A model generated the notes under the pieces. That model was not told the DNA's origin and searched no databases. It saw nothing but the letters and a program-made list of their open reading frames with translations. From an uncultured Selenomonadaceae bacterium (GTDB lineage Bacteria > Bacillota > Negativicutes > Selenomonadales > Selenomonadaceae), in NCBI GenBank assembly GCA_905236725.1, contig CAJOCT010000013.1:1-40024 (forward strand): a stretch of 40,024 bases of DNA, in the 5' to 3' direction. Both the position numbers and the translations under genes were made by a program. Positions 21,777 to 30,336 of this stretch are shown piece after piece. The number at the start of each line of letters is the position of its first letter. The first letter of the stretch is position 1.

Positions 21777-23816
21777 TTATGGCGAAAATTCTACATAAAT
21801 TCTCGTACCCTTTTCGACAATTTCGCCGGGCGCAATACTTTGATAAGACGCAAAACCCGACCCGCTCGAATCAAGAGTCAAACCGATTTCCGCAACAATC
21901 CGCGCAACTTCGCGAATACTTTTTCTCGTAAAGTTCGGAACGACCGCCGTGCCTTCGGGAGAGTTTGTCCGTTCAGGTTGAGAAATTTTTTCCTCGACTT
22001 TCGGCTTTGTAACGACTTGACTTTCATAAGCCGCAGACGCCCCGGAAGTATCGCCCTCGCCAACGTCTTCGGTAAGTTCGGTCTCGTCATAAGATGCGTC
22101 AGTCGTCGGCTCAATTCTCAAATATCTGAAAATCTGCGAAAGCATCCGACCGGCAACAGGCGCGGCAATTTGTCCGCCGTAAAAAGAATCTCCAAGCGGC
22201 TCGTCAATCACGACCAACAAGGCAACTTGCGGATGTTCGACGGGACCGAAGCCGCAGAACGACGCAATATATTTTCCTTCACTGTAGCCCGTGCCGTCGT
22301 CATTAACTTTTTGCGCCGTACCCGTTTTTCCCGCAACTCGATAACCGCGAACAGTGGCTTTTCGACCGCCGCCCGTTGCGACAACTTGTTCCAAAAGTCC
22401 GACCAAAGTTTTATCGGGCGCGGATTCAAGTGCGCGTCGAACTTCTTCAACTTTCGTTTCGGAATAAGTCGTGCCGTTCGCGTTTTTTATATTTTTTATG
22501 ATGTGCGGCTTTAACAGAACTCCGTCGTTGGCAATGGCACAAAATGCGGTTATAAGTTGAAGAGGAGTTACCGCGACACTTTGCCCGATTGCCATTGTTG
22601 CAACGTCGGAAGCGACCATTTCATCGGGATTATATAAAAGTCCCGATTCTTCGCCGGGAAGTTCTATGCCTGTGAGTTCTCCGAAGCCGAATTTTTTCGC
22701 GTAACCGATAAGCCTGTCCGCGCCTAAGTCAAGCCCGACGAGTGCAAAACCCGTGTTCAAAGATTGCTTGACGACATCGGCAAAAGTTACCGTCCCGAAA
22801 CTCGCGTTATTCCAGTTTTGTATTCTCTTGCCGGAAACCATTACATAACCCGGGTCAACAAAAATTTGATTCGGTGAAACAATATTTTCTTGAAGTGCCG
22901 CACCGGTGGTTATCGCTTTGAAAGTTGAGCCGGGCTCGTAAATGTAAGAGACCGCGCGATTTTTCCAAGCGTCTTGCTCATAATCCCAAAATCTGTTCGG
23001 ATTGTAAGAAGGACGATTCGCCATAGCCAAAATTTCGCCCGTGCGCGGATCCATTGCAATGCAGGTTATAGACAGCGGATTATTTTCAGCCATCGCCCTG
23101 TCAAGTTCCTGCTCGATGATAAACTGAATTGCGCTGTCAATGGTCAACTGAATAGTTTTGCACCTGTCGCCTTGATAGCCGTGACGAACGAAAATTGAAT
23201 CCAAAATCGGGCGTGATTGCGTGTCCGTGTACAAAAAAGACTCGGTGACCTCGCCTTTGATATATTTGTCCAACGCCTGCTCAATGCCTTCAAGTCCTTT
23301 ATCGTCCGTGCCGACAAAGCCCAGTAAATTCGCGGCTAGAACGTCATTCGGATAATATCTTTTCGCCTCGTCACGGAATCCCAGACAGTTCGCATAACCT
23401 TTCTCACGAATCAACGCGCGAATTGCCTCATACTCCGACTGCTCCATTCTTCTTTTAACCCAAGAAAATCCGCCGCCGACTCTTATATCTTCCAAAACGT
23501 CTTCAACACTTTTGCCGACGAGAGGAGCCAAGTCTTCCGCAAGTTGTTGAGGATTTTCAACGTGGTTGGGATCGACGAAAAGAGATTTTGTCATTGTACT
23601 AACGGCAAGTTCCCGCCCGTTTCTGTCAACTATCGCGCCGCGCGGTGACTGAACCAAATAATCTTGCCCGACTTGATAACGCATTCTTTCGGAAAGTTCC
23701 CGACCTTGAACGAGTTGCAACCAGCCGTAACGAAATAAAACAACCAGCAAACCGCCGAGCAAGACCATAACCAAAATATTTATATTCTTTTGAACTGTTG
23801 CTCTGTTCTTATCCAT
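21777..23816 (-). CDS. SpoVD/FtsI-like class B penicillin-binding protein with one PASTA domain
   Basis: This 679-residue protein has an N-terminal membrane anchor (about 12-28, INILVMVLLGGLLVVLF) and a dimerisation domain (SPRGAIVDRNGRELAVS). A transpeptidase domain follows with EPGSTFK (Ser297/Lys300), SLN (352-354) and AGKTGTAQ (KTG 497-499), then an acidic linker and a single PASTA domain from about 625. It cross-links peptidoglycan outside the membrane, in division or spore/vegetative wall synthesis. The TAA before ATG 23816 leaves no clear SD, so translation may be coupled to the upstream CAP-RTX gene 12 bases away. It is not in a division/cell-wall cluster here, so it may be an additional copy. 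Confidence 0.9.
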   Translation of the reverse strand: MDKNRATVQKNINILVMVLLGGLLVVLFRYGWLQLVQGRELSERMRYQVGQDYLVQSPRGAIVDRNGRELAVSTMTKSLFVDPNHVENPQQLAEDLAPLVGKSVEDVLEDIRVGGGFSWVKRRMEQSEYEAIRALIREKGYANCLGFRDEAKRYYPNDVLAANLLGFVGTDDKGLEGIEQALDKYIKGEVTESFLYTDTQSRPILDSIFVRHGYQGDRCKTIQLTIDSAIQFIIEQELDRAMAENNPLSITCIAMDPRTGEILAMANRPSYNPNRFWDYEQDAWKNRAVSYIYEPGSTFKAITTGAALQENIVSPNQIFVDPGYVMVSGKRIQNWNNASFGTVTFADVVKQSLNTGFALVGLDLGADRLIGYAKKFGFGELTGIELPGEESGLLYNPDEMVASDVATMAIGQSVAVTPLQLITAFCAIANDGVLLKPHIIKNIKNANGTTYSETKVEEVRRALESAPDKTLVGLLEQVVATGGGRKATVRGYRVAGKTGTAQKVNDDGTGYSEGKYIASFCGFGPVEHPQVALLVVIDEPLGDSFYGGQIAAPVAGRMLSQIFRYLRIEPTTDASYDETELTEDVGEGDTSGASAAYESQVVTKPKVEEKISQPERTNSPEGTAVVPNFTRKSIREVARIVAEIGLTLDSSGSGFASYQSIAPGEIVEKGTRIYVEFSP

Positions 23817-23827
23817 TTATTTTTTAC

Positions 23828-24751
23828 TTATGAATCCTGCCACTGTCCGACATCTCTGTTATATCTGCAATGAGTACCGTCAGCAAGTTGAAAAAGCGGC
23901 GTAAATCGATCACTGTCGTTTATTGTAAGAGTTGTTCCCGTGGTGAATCGGACGGCAACTTGATTTTCTGAAATATCCACTGCCGCAATTTCGTTGAGAC
24001 TTGCGTCATATAAATTGACAATATCGGCAGAATTGGCATTTGAAACGACATCGTTACCCTCATATTTGCCGTACCAAAACATATCTGACCCCGAACCGCC
24101 AACTAAAGTATCATCGCTGACGTTGACGCCTCCCCACAGGCTTGAATTGCCTGAACCGCCGTAAATCACATTGGAAACAGAATTACCTGTCAAAATTAAA
24201 TTATTTGGATTTCCTTCAGCGTCAATTCCGACAACGGTGAATACGTCCGTAAGACTTTCTGCCCAAACTTCGCCGTTAAAATTATCTCCGACTTCCAAAA
24301 CTATTTGTGAATCGCCGTAATTGACAAAAGAAAATCCGTCTTCGGCATTTTTTGGCGCAAGATAGGGATTTCCGAAAAGTTGAGCCCAATGATAGCCGTA
24401 AATTGAATTTTCGTCGTAAACCGCTCCGATACCAATTTCATTGTAGCTTGAACGCAAAATATTTTCTCTGTGCCCCTGCGAATTCATCCAAGCGTCGACA
24501 ACTTCTGCTGCGGATTGCTGACCGGCGGCGATATTTTCACCGAGATAACCCGAAGGATAAGTATTTTCGACTACAGTAGTGCAGGCGGTCCCGTCCGGGC
24601 GAGTATGTGAAAAATAACTTATAATCTCATTGGCACGAACTGTCGCGCCTTCCGTTAACGTGGCGGACAAAGATAAATTCTGCACACCGGCATTGGCGCG
24701 ATGAATATTAACTAAATTTAAAATTTCCTGCGCGTAATTGCTTAAATCCAT
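23828..24751 (-). CDS. CAP-domain protein with RTX-like C-terminus
   Basis: ATG 24751 is chosen because GGGAGGG stands before it, leaving 307 residues. Residues about 5-125 are a CAP/SCP (PR-1, YkwD-like) domain: ILNLVNIHRANAGVQNLS, SHTRPDGTACTTV, GENIAAGQQSAAEVVDAWMN, SQGHRENIL and YGYHWAQLFGN. No signal peptide is present. Residues about 190-235 carry RTX-like turns (YGGSGNSSLWGG, DDTLVGGSGSDMFWYG), then a beta-rich end. The combination suggests type I secretion of a CAP domain. CAP proteins have varied roles (sterol/lipid binding, peptidase-like, wall-associated), and the substrate here is unknown. It lies between telA and a PBP gene on the same strand. Confidence 0.85.
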   Translation of the reverse strand: MDLSNYAQEILNLVNIHRANAGVQNLSLSATLTEGATVRANEIISYFSHTRPDGTACTTVVENTYPSGYLGENIAAGQQSAAEVVDAWMNSQGHRENILRSSYNEIGIGAVYDENSIYGYHWAQLFGNPYLAPKNAEDGFSFVNYGDSQIVLEVGDNFNGEVWAESLTDVFTVVGIDAEGNPNNLILTGNSVSNVIYGGSGNSSLWGGVNVSDDTLVGGSGSDMFWYGKYEGNDVVSNANSADIVNLYDASLNEIAAVDISENQVAVRFTTGTTLTINDSDRFTPLFQLADGTHCRYNRDVGQWQDS

Positions 24752-24766
24752 AAATATCCCTCCCAA

Positions 24767-25918
24767 TTATCTGTTGGCGTTTTTTAAGAGAGCGTCTTTC
24801 AATCTGCCTTCGATTGCAATGAGTTCTTTTTCAGCCGCCGCGCGACGTTGCCGTCCCTCCTGCTGAATGCGCATTGTTTCTTCGATTGTGGAAATTAAAT
24901 CTTCATTGACTTTTTTCACCGTGTCAATATCGACAATTCCGCGCTCATTCGCCTTTGCCGTGTCGATTGAATTTTGTTTGAGCATTTCGGCATTTCGCTT
25001 GAGCAAATCATTTGTCGCGTCCGCAACAGCTTTTTGCATTGCGATAACTTCTTGCTGACGAGTTAAGCCGAGCGCGATAACCATCTGATTTTTCCACAGC
25101 GGGATTGTGTGATAAATTGCGGATTGAACGCGGTCGATTAAAACTCTGTCGTTATTTTGAATCAGACGAATTTGCGGCGCGGTTTGAATCGCCAAAGTTT
25201 TGCTGATTTTCAAATCGTGAATTTTTTTCTCGAATCGGTCTACACTTTGCTCGAAATCGTTGACGACTTGAACCGCCATCGGATCATTTTTTTCAGCCGC
25301 CTGCGCTTTGAGTTTCGGCAAAGTTATCGTCCGCATTTCCTCCAGTTTTTCTTCGCCCGCGCGGATATAAAGTTGCAATTCCTTGAAGTAGCCGAGATTT
25401 TTTTCGTAAAGCGTGTCAAACATAACGACATCTTCCATCAGCTTGACTTTTGAATTTTCCAGCCCCTGCTGAATCCTGTCAACGTGCGTGGAAAGTTTGT
25501 CGTAACCGCTTTTAATGTCCTCCGCCTTATCGACAAGCGAGCCGATAATCGGGATACTGCTTAAAAAACTTTTCTTTTCCGTCGTGTCGAAGCCTTTGAC
25601 CTTGCTGACCAAATCCGTCAACAATTCGCCGACCTGCCCCGAATCTTTCGTGCGAACTTTATTTAAAATGCTGTCCGAAAACTGCGCGATTTCTTTTTGA
25701 GCGGGTGCGCCGAAAGTTAAGGGCGTTGAAGAATCCATTAAATTTATCCCGTCTTTGATTGACTGAACTTTTTGAACTTCCGCCGGAGTCAACGCCTCGA
25801 CCTGTTGAGTGACTTTGGCAATTTCTTTTTCCGGCTCGACTTTCACCAAAGAAACTTGCTCACTCTGCGAACTTGCCGCCTTTGCCGACATTAAATCGTC
25901 CAAATTTATATCTGCCAT
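24767..25918 (-). CDS. TelA family protein (toxic anion resistance)
   Basis: This is a 383-residue, largely helical, soluble protein. The TelA core is visible: SFLSSIPIIGSLVDKAEDI, IQQGLENSKVKLMEDVVMFD, LYEKNLGYFKELQLYIRAGE, PQIRLIQNNDRVLIDRVQSA and IPLWKNQMVIALGLTRQQEV. The family is linked to tellurite and other envelope stress resistance, but its biochemical role is not settled. ATG 25918 follows AAGGAGG; the upstream frame start is rejected. The stop is 15 bases from the CAP-RTX start, so the telA, CAP-RTX and PBP genes probably form one transcript. Confidence 0.9.
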   Translation of the reverse strand: MADINLDDLMSAKAASSQSEQVSLVKVEPEKEIAKVTQQVEALTPAEVQKVQSIKDGINLMDSSTPLTFGAPAQKEIAQFSDSILNKVRTKDSGQVGELLTDLVSKVKGFDTTEKKSFLSSIPIIGSLVDKAEDIKSGYDKLSTHVDRIQQGLENSKVKLMEDVVMFDTLYEKNLGYFKELQLYIRAGEEKLEEMRTITLPKLKAQAAEKNDPMAVQVVNDFEQSVDRFEKKIHDLKISKTLAIQTAPQIRLIQNNDRVLIDRVQSAIYHTIPLWKNQMVIALGLTRQQEVIAMQKAVADATNDLLKRNAEMLKQNSIDTAKANERGIVDIDTVKKVNEDLISTIEETMRIQQEGRQRRAAAEKELIAIEGRLKDALLKNANR

Positions 25919-26169
25919 AAAAAAATCCTCCTTTTTCCAAGCTGACAAAATCAGCATTTATAATTACTTCATTTTGATAAAATTATACAAAAAATTTAGG
26001 TAAATTAAAAGTAAAAAAAATCTGATGATCTCAATAAAAATTTTTACTGCCGGACAAAAAGAGTGCAGGGGGTAAAAAATTCATACCAAGCGAATTACTG
26101 TATTTCTTACTTTTCATTTGACGAAAACTTTTGTATAATTTTATTGAAAAAATTCATCGAGGTGAGAGT
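25919..26169. promoter_or_regulatory. Divergent intergenic region between telA and the flavodoxin lipoprotein
   Basis: A TATAAT box lies on each strand, at 25982-25987 (minus, for telA) and 26134-26139 (plus, for the lipoprotein). Both are embedded in the same word, TTTTGTATAATTTTAT, in opposite orientation. -35 matches are poor on both sides. A small hairpin GCTGA-CAAAA-TCAGC lies near 25940, in the telA leader. No gene was seen in the 251 bases. Confidence 0.55.
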
Positions 26170-26832
26170 ATGAAAAAAATTTTAATTTTAACGCTGTCGA
26201 TTTTTTTGATGTTGGCGACGGGTTGCGGCGAAGTTCAAGAAGATAAATCTTCACCTCCAACCGAAAAAAATTCTTCCGCAGAAAAAAATTCTTCCGCAGA
26301 AAAAAAATCCGGCGGAAAAATTTTAGTCGTGTATTATTCGCGCACGGGAGAAAATTACGAAGTCGGCGTTATCGAAAAAGGCAACACTCACATTGTTGCC
26401 GATATGATTGCGGAAAAAACCGGCGCAGATATGTTCGAGATTAAGCCCGTCAAAGCCTACCCCGAAAATTATGAGGAGTGTACCGAAGTTGCGAAAAAAG
26501 AACTTGCCGAAAATGCCCGTCCCGAATACGTCGGCAAGGTTGAAAATTTTGAGCAGTACGATACGATTTTTTTGGGTTATCCGATCTGGTGGTCCGATTT
26601 GCCGCCCGTTGTCTATACTTTTCTTGAGAGCAACGACTTCAACGGCAAAACAATTATTCCGTTCTGCACGTCCGCCGGCGCATATATGACGAATAAAGAA
26701 AGCGAAATTCCGAAGTTCGCCAAGGGCGCGAAGATTCGCGAAGGAATTGGAATTAAAGGAAAACATTGTCAAGATAATCCCGAAAATGTTCGCGAAAAAG
26801 TCAATTCTTGGCTGAAAAATTTAGGTTACTGA
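26170..26832 (+). CDS. Lipoprotein with flavodoxin-like domain
   Basis: ATG 26170 follows GAGGTGAGAG. A lipoprotein signal (MKKILILTLSIFLMLATGCG, lipobox LATGC) is followed by a short Ser/Glu/Lys spacer with two EKNSSA repeats. A flavodoxin fold follows: ILVVYYSRTGENYEVG (FMN phosphate loop), FLGYPIWWSDLPPVV and IIPFCTSAGAY. Such proteins bind FMN; as an exported lipoprotein this one could pass electrons outside the membrane or act as a quinone or flavin reductase. The partner is not evident. A bidirectional terminator follows. Confidence 0.88.
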   Translation: MKKILILTLSIFLMLATGCGEVQEDKSSPPTEKNSSAEKNSSAEKKSGGKILVVYYSRTGENYEVGVIEKGNTHIVADMIAEKTGADMFEIKPVKAYPENYEECTEVAKKELAENARPEYVGKVENFEQYDTIFLGYPIWWSDLPPVVYTFLESNDFNGKTIIPFCTSAGAYMTNKESEIPKFAKGAKIREGIGIKGKHCQDNPENVREKVNSWLKNLGY

Positions 26833-26847
26833 AATTAAATCTGCACG

Positions 26848-26887
26848 AAAAAAGAGCCGGAGTTTTTGAAAGCTCCGACTCTTTTTT
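26848..26887. terminator. Bidirectional terminator
   Basis: AAAAAAGAG-C-CGGAG, a ten-base loop, CTCCG-A-CTCTTTTTT: a long stem with one C/A mismatch, A-run before and T-run after. It serves both the lipoprotein gene (plus) and the lepB end (minus), which converge here. Confidence 0.85.
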
Positions 26888-26895
26888 ATTGTGTT

Positions 26896-27423
26896 TTATA
26901 AAGTTTTAAATTCATCAATCGGCCAAAAAACCAAAACCGCTTTTCCCTTGACATTTTCCAGCGGCAAAAAACCTACGTCGGGAAATCTGGAGTCCGAAGA
27001 ATTTCCGCGATTGTCGCCGCAAACAAAGAGCGTTCCTTCAGGCACGGTGGTTTTCGGGTAATCGGTGCGCGTCTTTTCCAAAATATAATCTTCGTGAATA
27101 ATTTGATCGTTTACGTAAACGTGACCGTCCTTCATTTCAATCGTATCGCCGCCAACCGCAATAACGCGCTTGATAAAATCTCGGCTCGGGTCGCGCGGGT
27201 AACGGAAAATTATAATTTCGCCTTTTTCGGGATTGCGCCAATGATAAATAAATTTGTTGACTACAAGTCTTTCGTCGTGCTGAAGAGTCGGGCGCATGCT
27301 CGGTCCGTCGACGATATAAAGTTCGACGATAAAAGTTCTGATCAACAGGGCAAGCGCAATCGCCGCCGCAATCGACACAACCCAATCTTTTATTTCGGAT
27401 CCTACAGAATTTTTTTCTTTCAT
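26896..27423 (-). CDS. lepB: Signal peptidase I
   Basis: This 175-residue type I signal peptidase has an N-terminal membrane helix (about 13-29), catalytic Ser42 in GPSMRPTL, general-base Lys85 in RDFIKRVIAVGGD, and the GDNRGNSSDSR box near the C-terminus. It removes signal peptides from Sec-exported proteins at the outer face of the membrane; substrates in this window could include the CAP protein at 36174. The compact size is Gram-positive-like (SipS type). ATG 27423 follows AAAGGAGCAG, 12 bases after the kinase stop, so it is the last gene of the leftward signalling operon. Confidence 0.93.
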   Translation of the reverse strand: MKEKNSVGSEIKDWVVSIAAAIALALLIRTFIVELYIVDGPSMRPTLQHDERLVVNKFIYHWRNPEKGEIIIFRYPRDPSRDFIKRVIAVGGDTIEMKDGHVYVNDQIIHEDYILEKTRTDYPKTTVPEGTLFVCGDNRGNSSDSRFPDVGFLPLENVKGKAVLVFWPIDEFKTL

Positions 27424-27435
27424 AACTGCTCCTTT

Positions 27436-29262
27436 CTAACGGCTTTTTGCCGAATTGTCTTCGCGGGAAGGAATTATTTCTTCTTCGGGAGTCGGCTCGG
27501 GCTGATAAGTTTCTGATTGAGAAGGCTCGCTGTAAACTTGAACTTCGGGTTCATGATAAGTTTCCTGCGGCTCGGAATGAGTTTCTTCGCGAGTGGCAAT
27601 TATCAAGTCGACGTAAGAGCCGGCAGAAACTTCCGCGCCGGGCGAAGGGCTTTGGCTTACGACAGTTCCCGCCGCCTGGCTTGAAATTTCGTAAGTTACG
27701 GAACCGACATTCAAGCCGCGTCCTTCGATACCGTCACGCGCAACCTCAAAACTTGCATTGTGAACGTCGGGGACGCTGATTTTGTCCGAAGAATCTTTTT
27801 CTTCGCTCTTTGACTTTTCACTTTCACCGCGCGAAACAACCAAGTCGATATTTTGCCCGCGAACGATTTTTGTGCCTGCGGACGGGTCGTGAGATAAAAC
27901 CGTGCCGGGCTCCGACGAAGATTCTTTTTCATAAGTTGAGCCGAGATTCAGACCCATTTTTTGCAGTCGTTCAGTCGCGGCGGATTTCGTCAAGCCCACA
28001 AGGTCAGGCATTTCGATAGCCTCGCCGCCTTTGCTCACGTAAATTGTAACAAGTCTGTCAGCTTTGACGCTTCTGCCCGGATCGGGGTCTTGCGAAACAA
28101 CTTGACCTGCAGGAACGTTGGCATCGTAAGTTTCGGCAACATTCACGCGCAGTTTTCCGTCCTCCAAAATTTGCCGCGCCAATGCAAGTTGTTTTCCTTT
28201 AACGTCGGGGACGGGAACTTCTTCACTGCTCCAAAATTTTCCGAACGCCATAAAAGTCCCCATTCCAAAACCGAATATCAAAACCACTACCAGCCCGAAC
28301 ATAAAAAGTTTAGATTTCATGAAAGATTTTTCTGCGGCTTTTATCGGCGAGTCGCTGTTTGAATTTTTTTGCGTTGAAAAGTGTTTTGACTTTGAACGCG
28401 GCAAAAATTGTGTCGCGTCGGGGTCTTTTGCGGAAATTTCATTTGTCGGCGCGGTTGTTATCGTCGAAATTACTTGAATGAGTTCAAAAGCCGTCGGGCG
28501 CATTTCGGGATTTTTGCTCATTGCTCGAAGTGTTATTGCCTCAAGCATCGGCGGAATTTGTGAACGGAAAACGCTTGGCGGAGTCGGCTCTTCTTCAATG
28601 TGTTTCATCGCGATTGCAACTGCGTTGTCGCCCGTGAAAGGCAGTCGATTCGTCAACATTTCGTACATCACAACGCCTAAAGAATAAACGTCGGATTTCG
28701 GCGTAATCGTCCCGCCCTGCGCCTGTTCCGGCGAAAAATAATGAACTGAACCGATAACATTGCCGCTGTAAGTCATGGTCGATTCGGTGACTGCGCGGGC
28801 AATTCCGAAGTCTGCAATTTTCGCGTGACCGTCCGCCGTCATCAAAATGTTGTGCGGTTTTATGTCGCAGTGAACGAGATTATTTAAATGCGCGTGAGCC
28901 AAACCGCTTGCAATGTCTTTTGAAATTGTGACGGCATCGGAAATTTTCAACGCGCCTTCTTCGCGAATTTTATCTTTCAGCGAATGACCGGGCACGTATT
29001 CCATAACGATATAATGGTCGTCGTTGTCAACCCCGACATCATAAATGCTTACAATATTCGGGTGAGAAAGTTTTGCCGCCGCCTTCGCCTCTCGATGAAA
29101 CCTCTCGATAAATTGCATATCCGAGCGGTAGGCTTCGTGCAAAATTTTTACGGCAACTTTTCGATCAAGTAAATTGTCGTGCGCGATATAAACTTCCGCC
29201 ATCCCGCCCGAACCGATTTTTTCCTCCGTCGCGTACCTTTCGCCCAAAATTCTCTGAGCCAT
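27436..29262 (-). CDS. prkC: PASTA-domain Ser/Thr protein kinase (PrkC/Stk1 type)
   Basis: The kinase domain occupies about 5-265: IGSGGMAEVY (P-loop), VAVKIL (Lys), HCDIKPHN (catalytic loop, HCD instead of HRD), DFGIARA, and SPEQAQGG with the activation-loop Thr/Ser region (TMTYSGNVIGSV). One membrane segment lies near 317-337 (MFGLVVVLIFGFGMGTFMAF). Three PASTA domains follow outside (starting at VPDVKGKQ, MPDLVGLT and VPDVHNAS), then a Glu/Pro/Ser-rich tail. PASTA domains sense muropeptides or lipid II, and the kinase phosphorylates division and wall proteins. ATG 29262 has AAAGGTG upstream; the longer frame start is rejected. The matching PP2C gene is directly upstream. Confidence 0.93.
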   Translation of the reverse strand: MAQRILGERYATEEKIGSGGMAEVYIAHDNLLDRKVAVKILHEAYRSDMQFIERFHREAKAAAKLSHPNIVSIYDVGVDNDDHYIVMEYVPGHSLKDKIREEGALKISDAVTISKDIASGLAHAHLNNLVHCDIKPHNILMTADGHAKIADFGIARAVTESTMTYSGNVIGSVHYFSPEQAQGGTITPKSDVYSLGVVMYEMLTNRLPFTGDNAVAIAMKHIEEEPTPPSVFRSQIPPMLEAITLRAMSKNPEMRPTAFELIQVISTITTAPTNEISAKDPDATQFLPRSKSKHFSTQKNSNSDSPIKAAEKSFMKSKLFMFGLVVVLIFGFGMGTFMAFGKFWSSEEVPVPDVKGKQLALARQILEDGKLRVNVAETYDANVPAGQVVSQDPDPGRSVKADRLVTIYVSKGGEAIEMPDLVGLTKSAATERLQKMGLNLGSTYEKESSSEPGTVLSHDPSAGTKIVRGQNIDLVVSRGESEKSKSEEKDSSDKISVPDVHNASFEVARDGIEGRGLNVGSVTYEISSQAAGTVVSQSPSPGAEVSAGSYVDLIIATREETHSEPQETYHEPEVQVYSEPSQSETYQPEPTPEEEIIPSREDNSAKSR

Positions 29263-29280
29263 ATCTTCACACCTTTTTTT

Positions 29281-29313
29281 CAATTCGTAATGCGCAATGC
29301 GTAATTCGTAATG
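29281..29313. repeat. Self-similar filler repeat (ATTCGTAATG type)
   Basis: ATTCGTAATG occurs at 29283-29292 and 29304-29313 around a GCAATGCG-type centre, in the 71-base spacer between the PP2C and kinase genes. Similar wordy repeats are known from many bacterial genomes as short extragenic families; assignment to a named family is not possible here. Confidence 0.6.
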
Positions 29314-29333
29314 AAAAATTTACTAAAAAAAAA

Positions 29334-30038
29334 TTATTCGCCGACTTTCACGACGATAACAGAAATATTGTCGTGACCGCCGCCGTCCAATGCGGCTTGA
29401 ATTAAATCGTCGGCAGGATTTGAACTTTCAAGCAAAATTTTTAAAATATTTTCATCTTCAACCATGTTTGTAAGTCCGTCCGTGCAAAGCAAAAAAACAT
29501 CATCAAAATCAACGCGAAAATTTCCGGAATCGACAGTAATATTTTCGTCCGCGCCGACCGCTTGAGTCAAAATATTTTTCATCGGATGAACTCTCGCCTG
29601 TTCGGGAGTGATTTCGCCGCGCCGCACCAAACTTTCAACATAAGAATGATCTTCGGTTATCTGCTCAAGAATTTTATTTCGGACGCGATAAATTCGACTG
29701 TCGCCGATATGAGCGTAATAAGCGCGGTTTTTGTAAATGTGCAAAATAGTCGCCGTTGTTCCCATTCCGCGATAATTTTTATTTTCATTCGCCGCCTGTA
29801 AAACTTTTGCGTTGGCTTTTCGGATTGACTTTGATAAAATTTCTTCGTTCCATGGTTCGGGTACGAGCGGCAAGAAATTTTTCACTGTTTCGACAAGAAT
29901 TTTGCTGGCAACTTCGCCCGCCGCCTGTCCGCCCATTCCGTCCGCCGTCACAAAAGTTTCCGGCTCTATAACTATTAGAGAATCTTCGTTATTTTTTCTG
30001 ACTTTCCCGACGTGTGTCGCCTGAAAGATTTTTGACAT
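29334..30038 (-). CDS. prpC: PP2C-type Ser/Thr protein phosphatase (PrpC/Stp)
   Basis: The 234-residue product has the PP2C metal-binding motifs in order: RKNNEDS, VTADGMGGQAAGEVAS, GMGTTATI, AHIGDSRIYR, EDHSYVESLVRRG, LLCTDGLTNMV and GGGHDNISVIVV. It removes phosphates from kinase substrates using two or three Mn/Mg ions and is normally the partner of the PASTA kinase, which follows 71 bases downstream. ATG 30038 has AAAGGAG at ideal spacing; a start seven codons upstream is rejected. Directly upstream is the YoeB toxin rather than rlmN or another housekeeping gene. Confidence 0.93.
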   Translation of the reverse strand: MSKIFQATHVGKVRKNNEDSLIVIEPETFVTADGMGGQAAGEVASKILVETVKNFLPLVPEPWNEEILSKSIRKANAKVLQAANENKNYRGMGTTATILHIYKNRAYYAHIGDSRIYRVRNKILEQITEDHSYVESLVRRGEITPEQARVHPMKNILTQAVGADENITVDSGNFRVDFDDVFLLCTDGLTNMVEDENILKILLESSNPADDLIQAALDGGGHDNISVIVVKVGE

Positions 30039-30078
30039 CGAAAAAGCTCCTTTCAACATTCGGGGAATTTAAAAATTT

Positions 30079-30336
30079 TTATTCGTAATGACCTTTGCAA
30101 GAAATGACGTGACTATATTGTTCATCGACATCGTAAATAAGCCTGTGTTCAGACGTAATTCGGCGCGACCAGCCATCCTCATGTTTCAATTTTTCCGGCT
30201 TACCGATACCTTTTGCCGCTCCATTGCGCGAAATATCTTTCAACAGTTCCCAAATTTTGTCATAAATTTTTCTGTCTTCGTGCGCCCAAGCAACAAACTC
30301 TGCCAACGCCTTCGCCTTAAACCTTACCGACTTCAT
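30079..30336 (-). CDS. yoeB: YoeB-family mRNA interferase toxin
   Basis: The 85-residue product aligns with YoeB/Txe throughout: GIGKPEKLKHEDGWSRRIT, SEHRLIYDVD and the terminal ISCKGHYE. The catalytic set of E. coli YoeB (E46, R65, H83) is matched by E48, R65 and H83, so the protein appears intact. Family members cleave mRNA in the ribosomal A site. Its ATG lies inside the last 20 bases of the upstream gene, the standard toxin-antitoxin overlap. The partner is not a recognisable YefM. The pair lies between fhaA-like and prpC genes. Confidence 0.92.
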   Translation of the reverse strand: MKSVRFKAKALAEFVAWAHEDRKIYDKIWELLKDISRNGAAKGIGKPEKLKHEDGWSRRITSEHRLIYDVDEQYSHVISCKGHYE

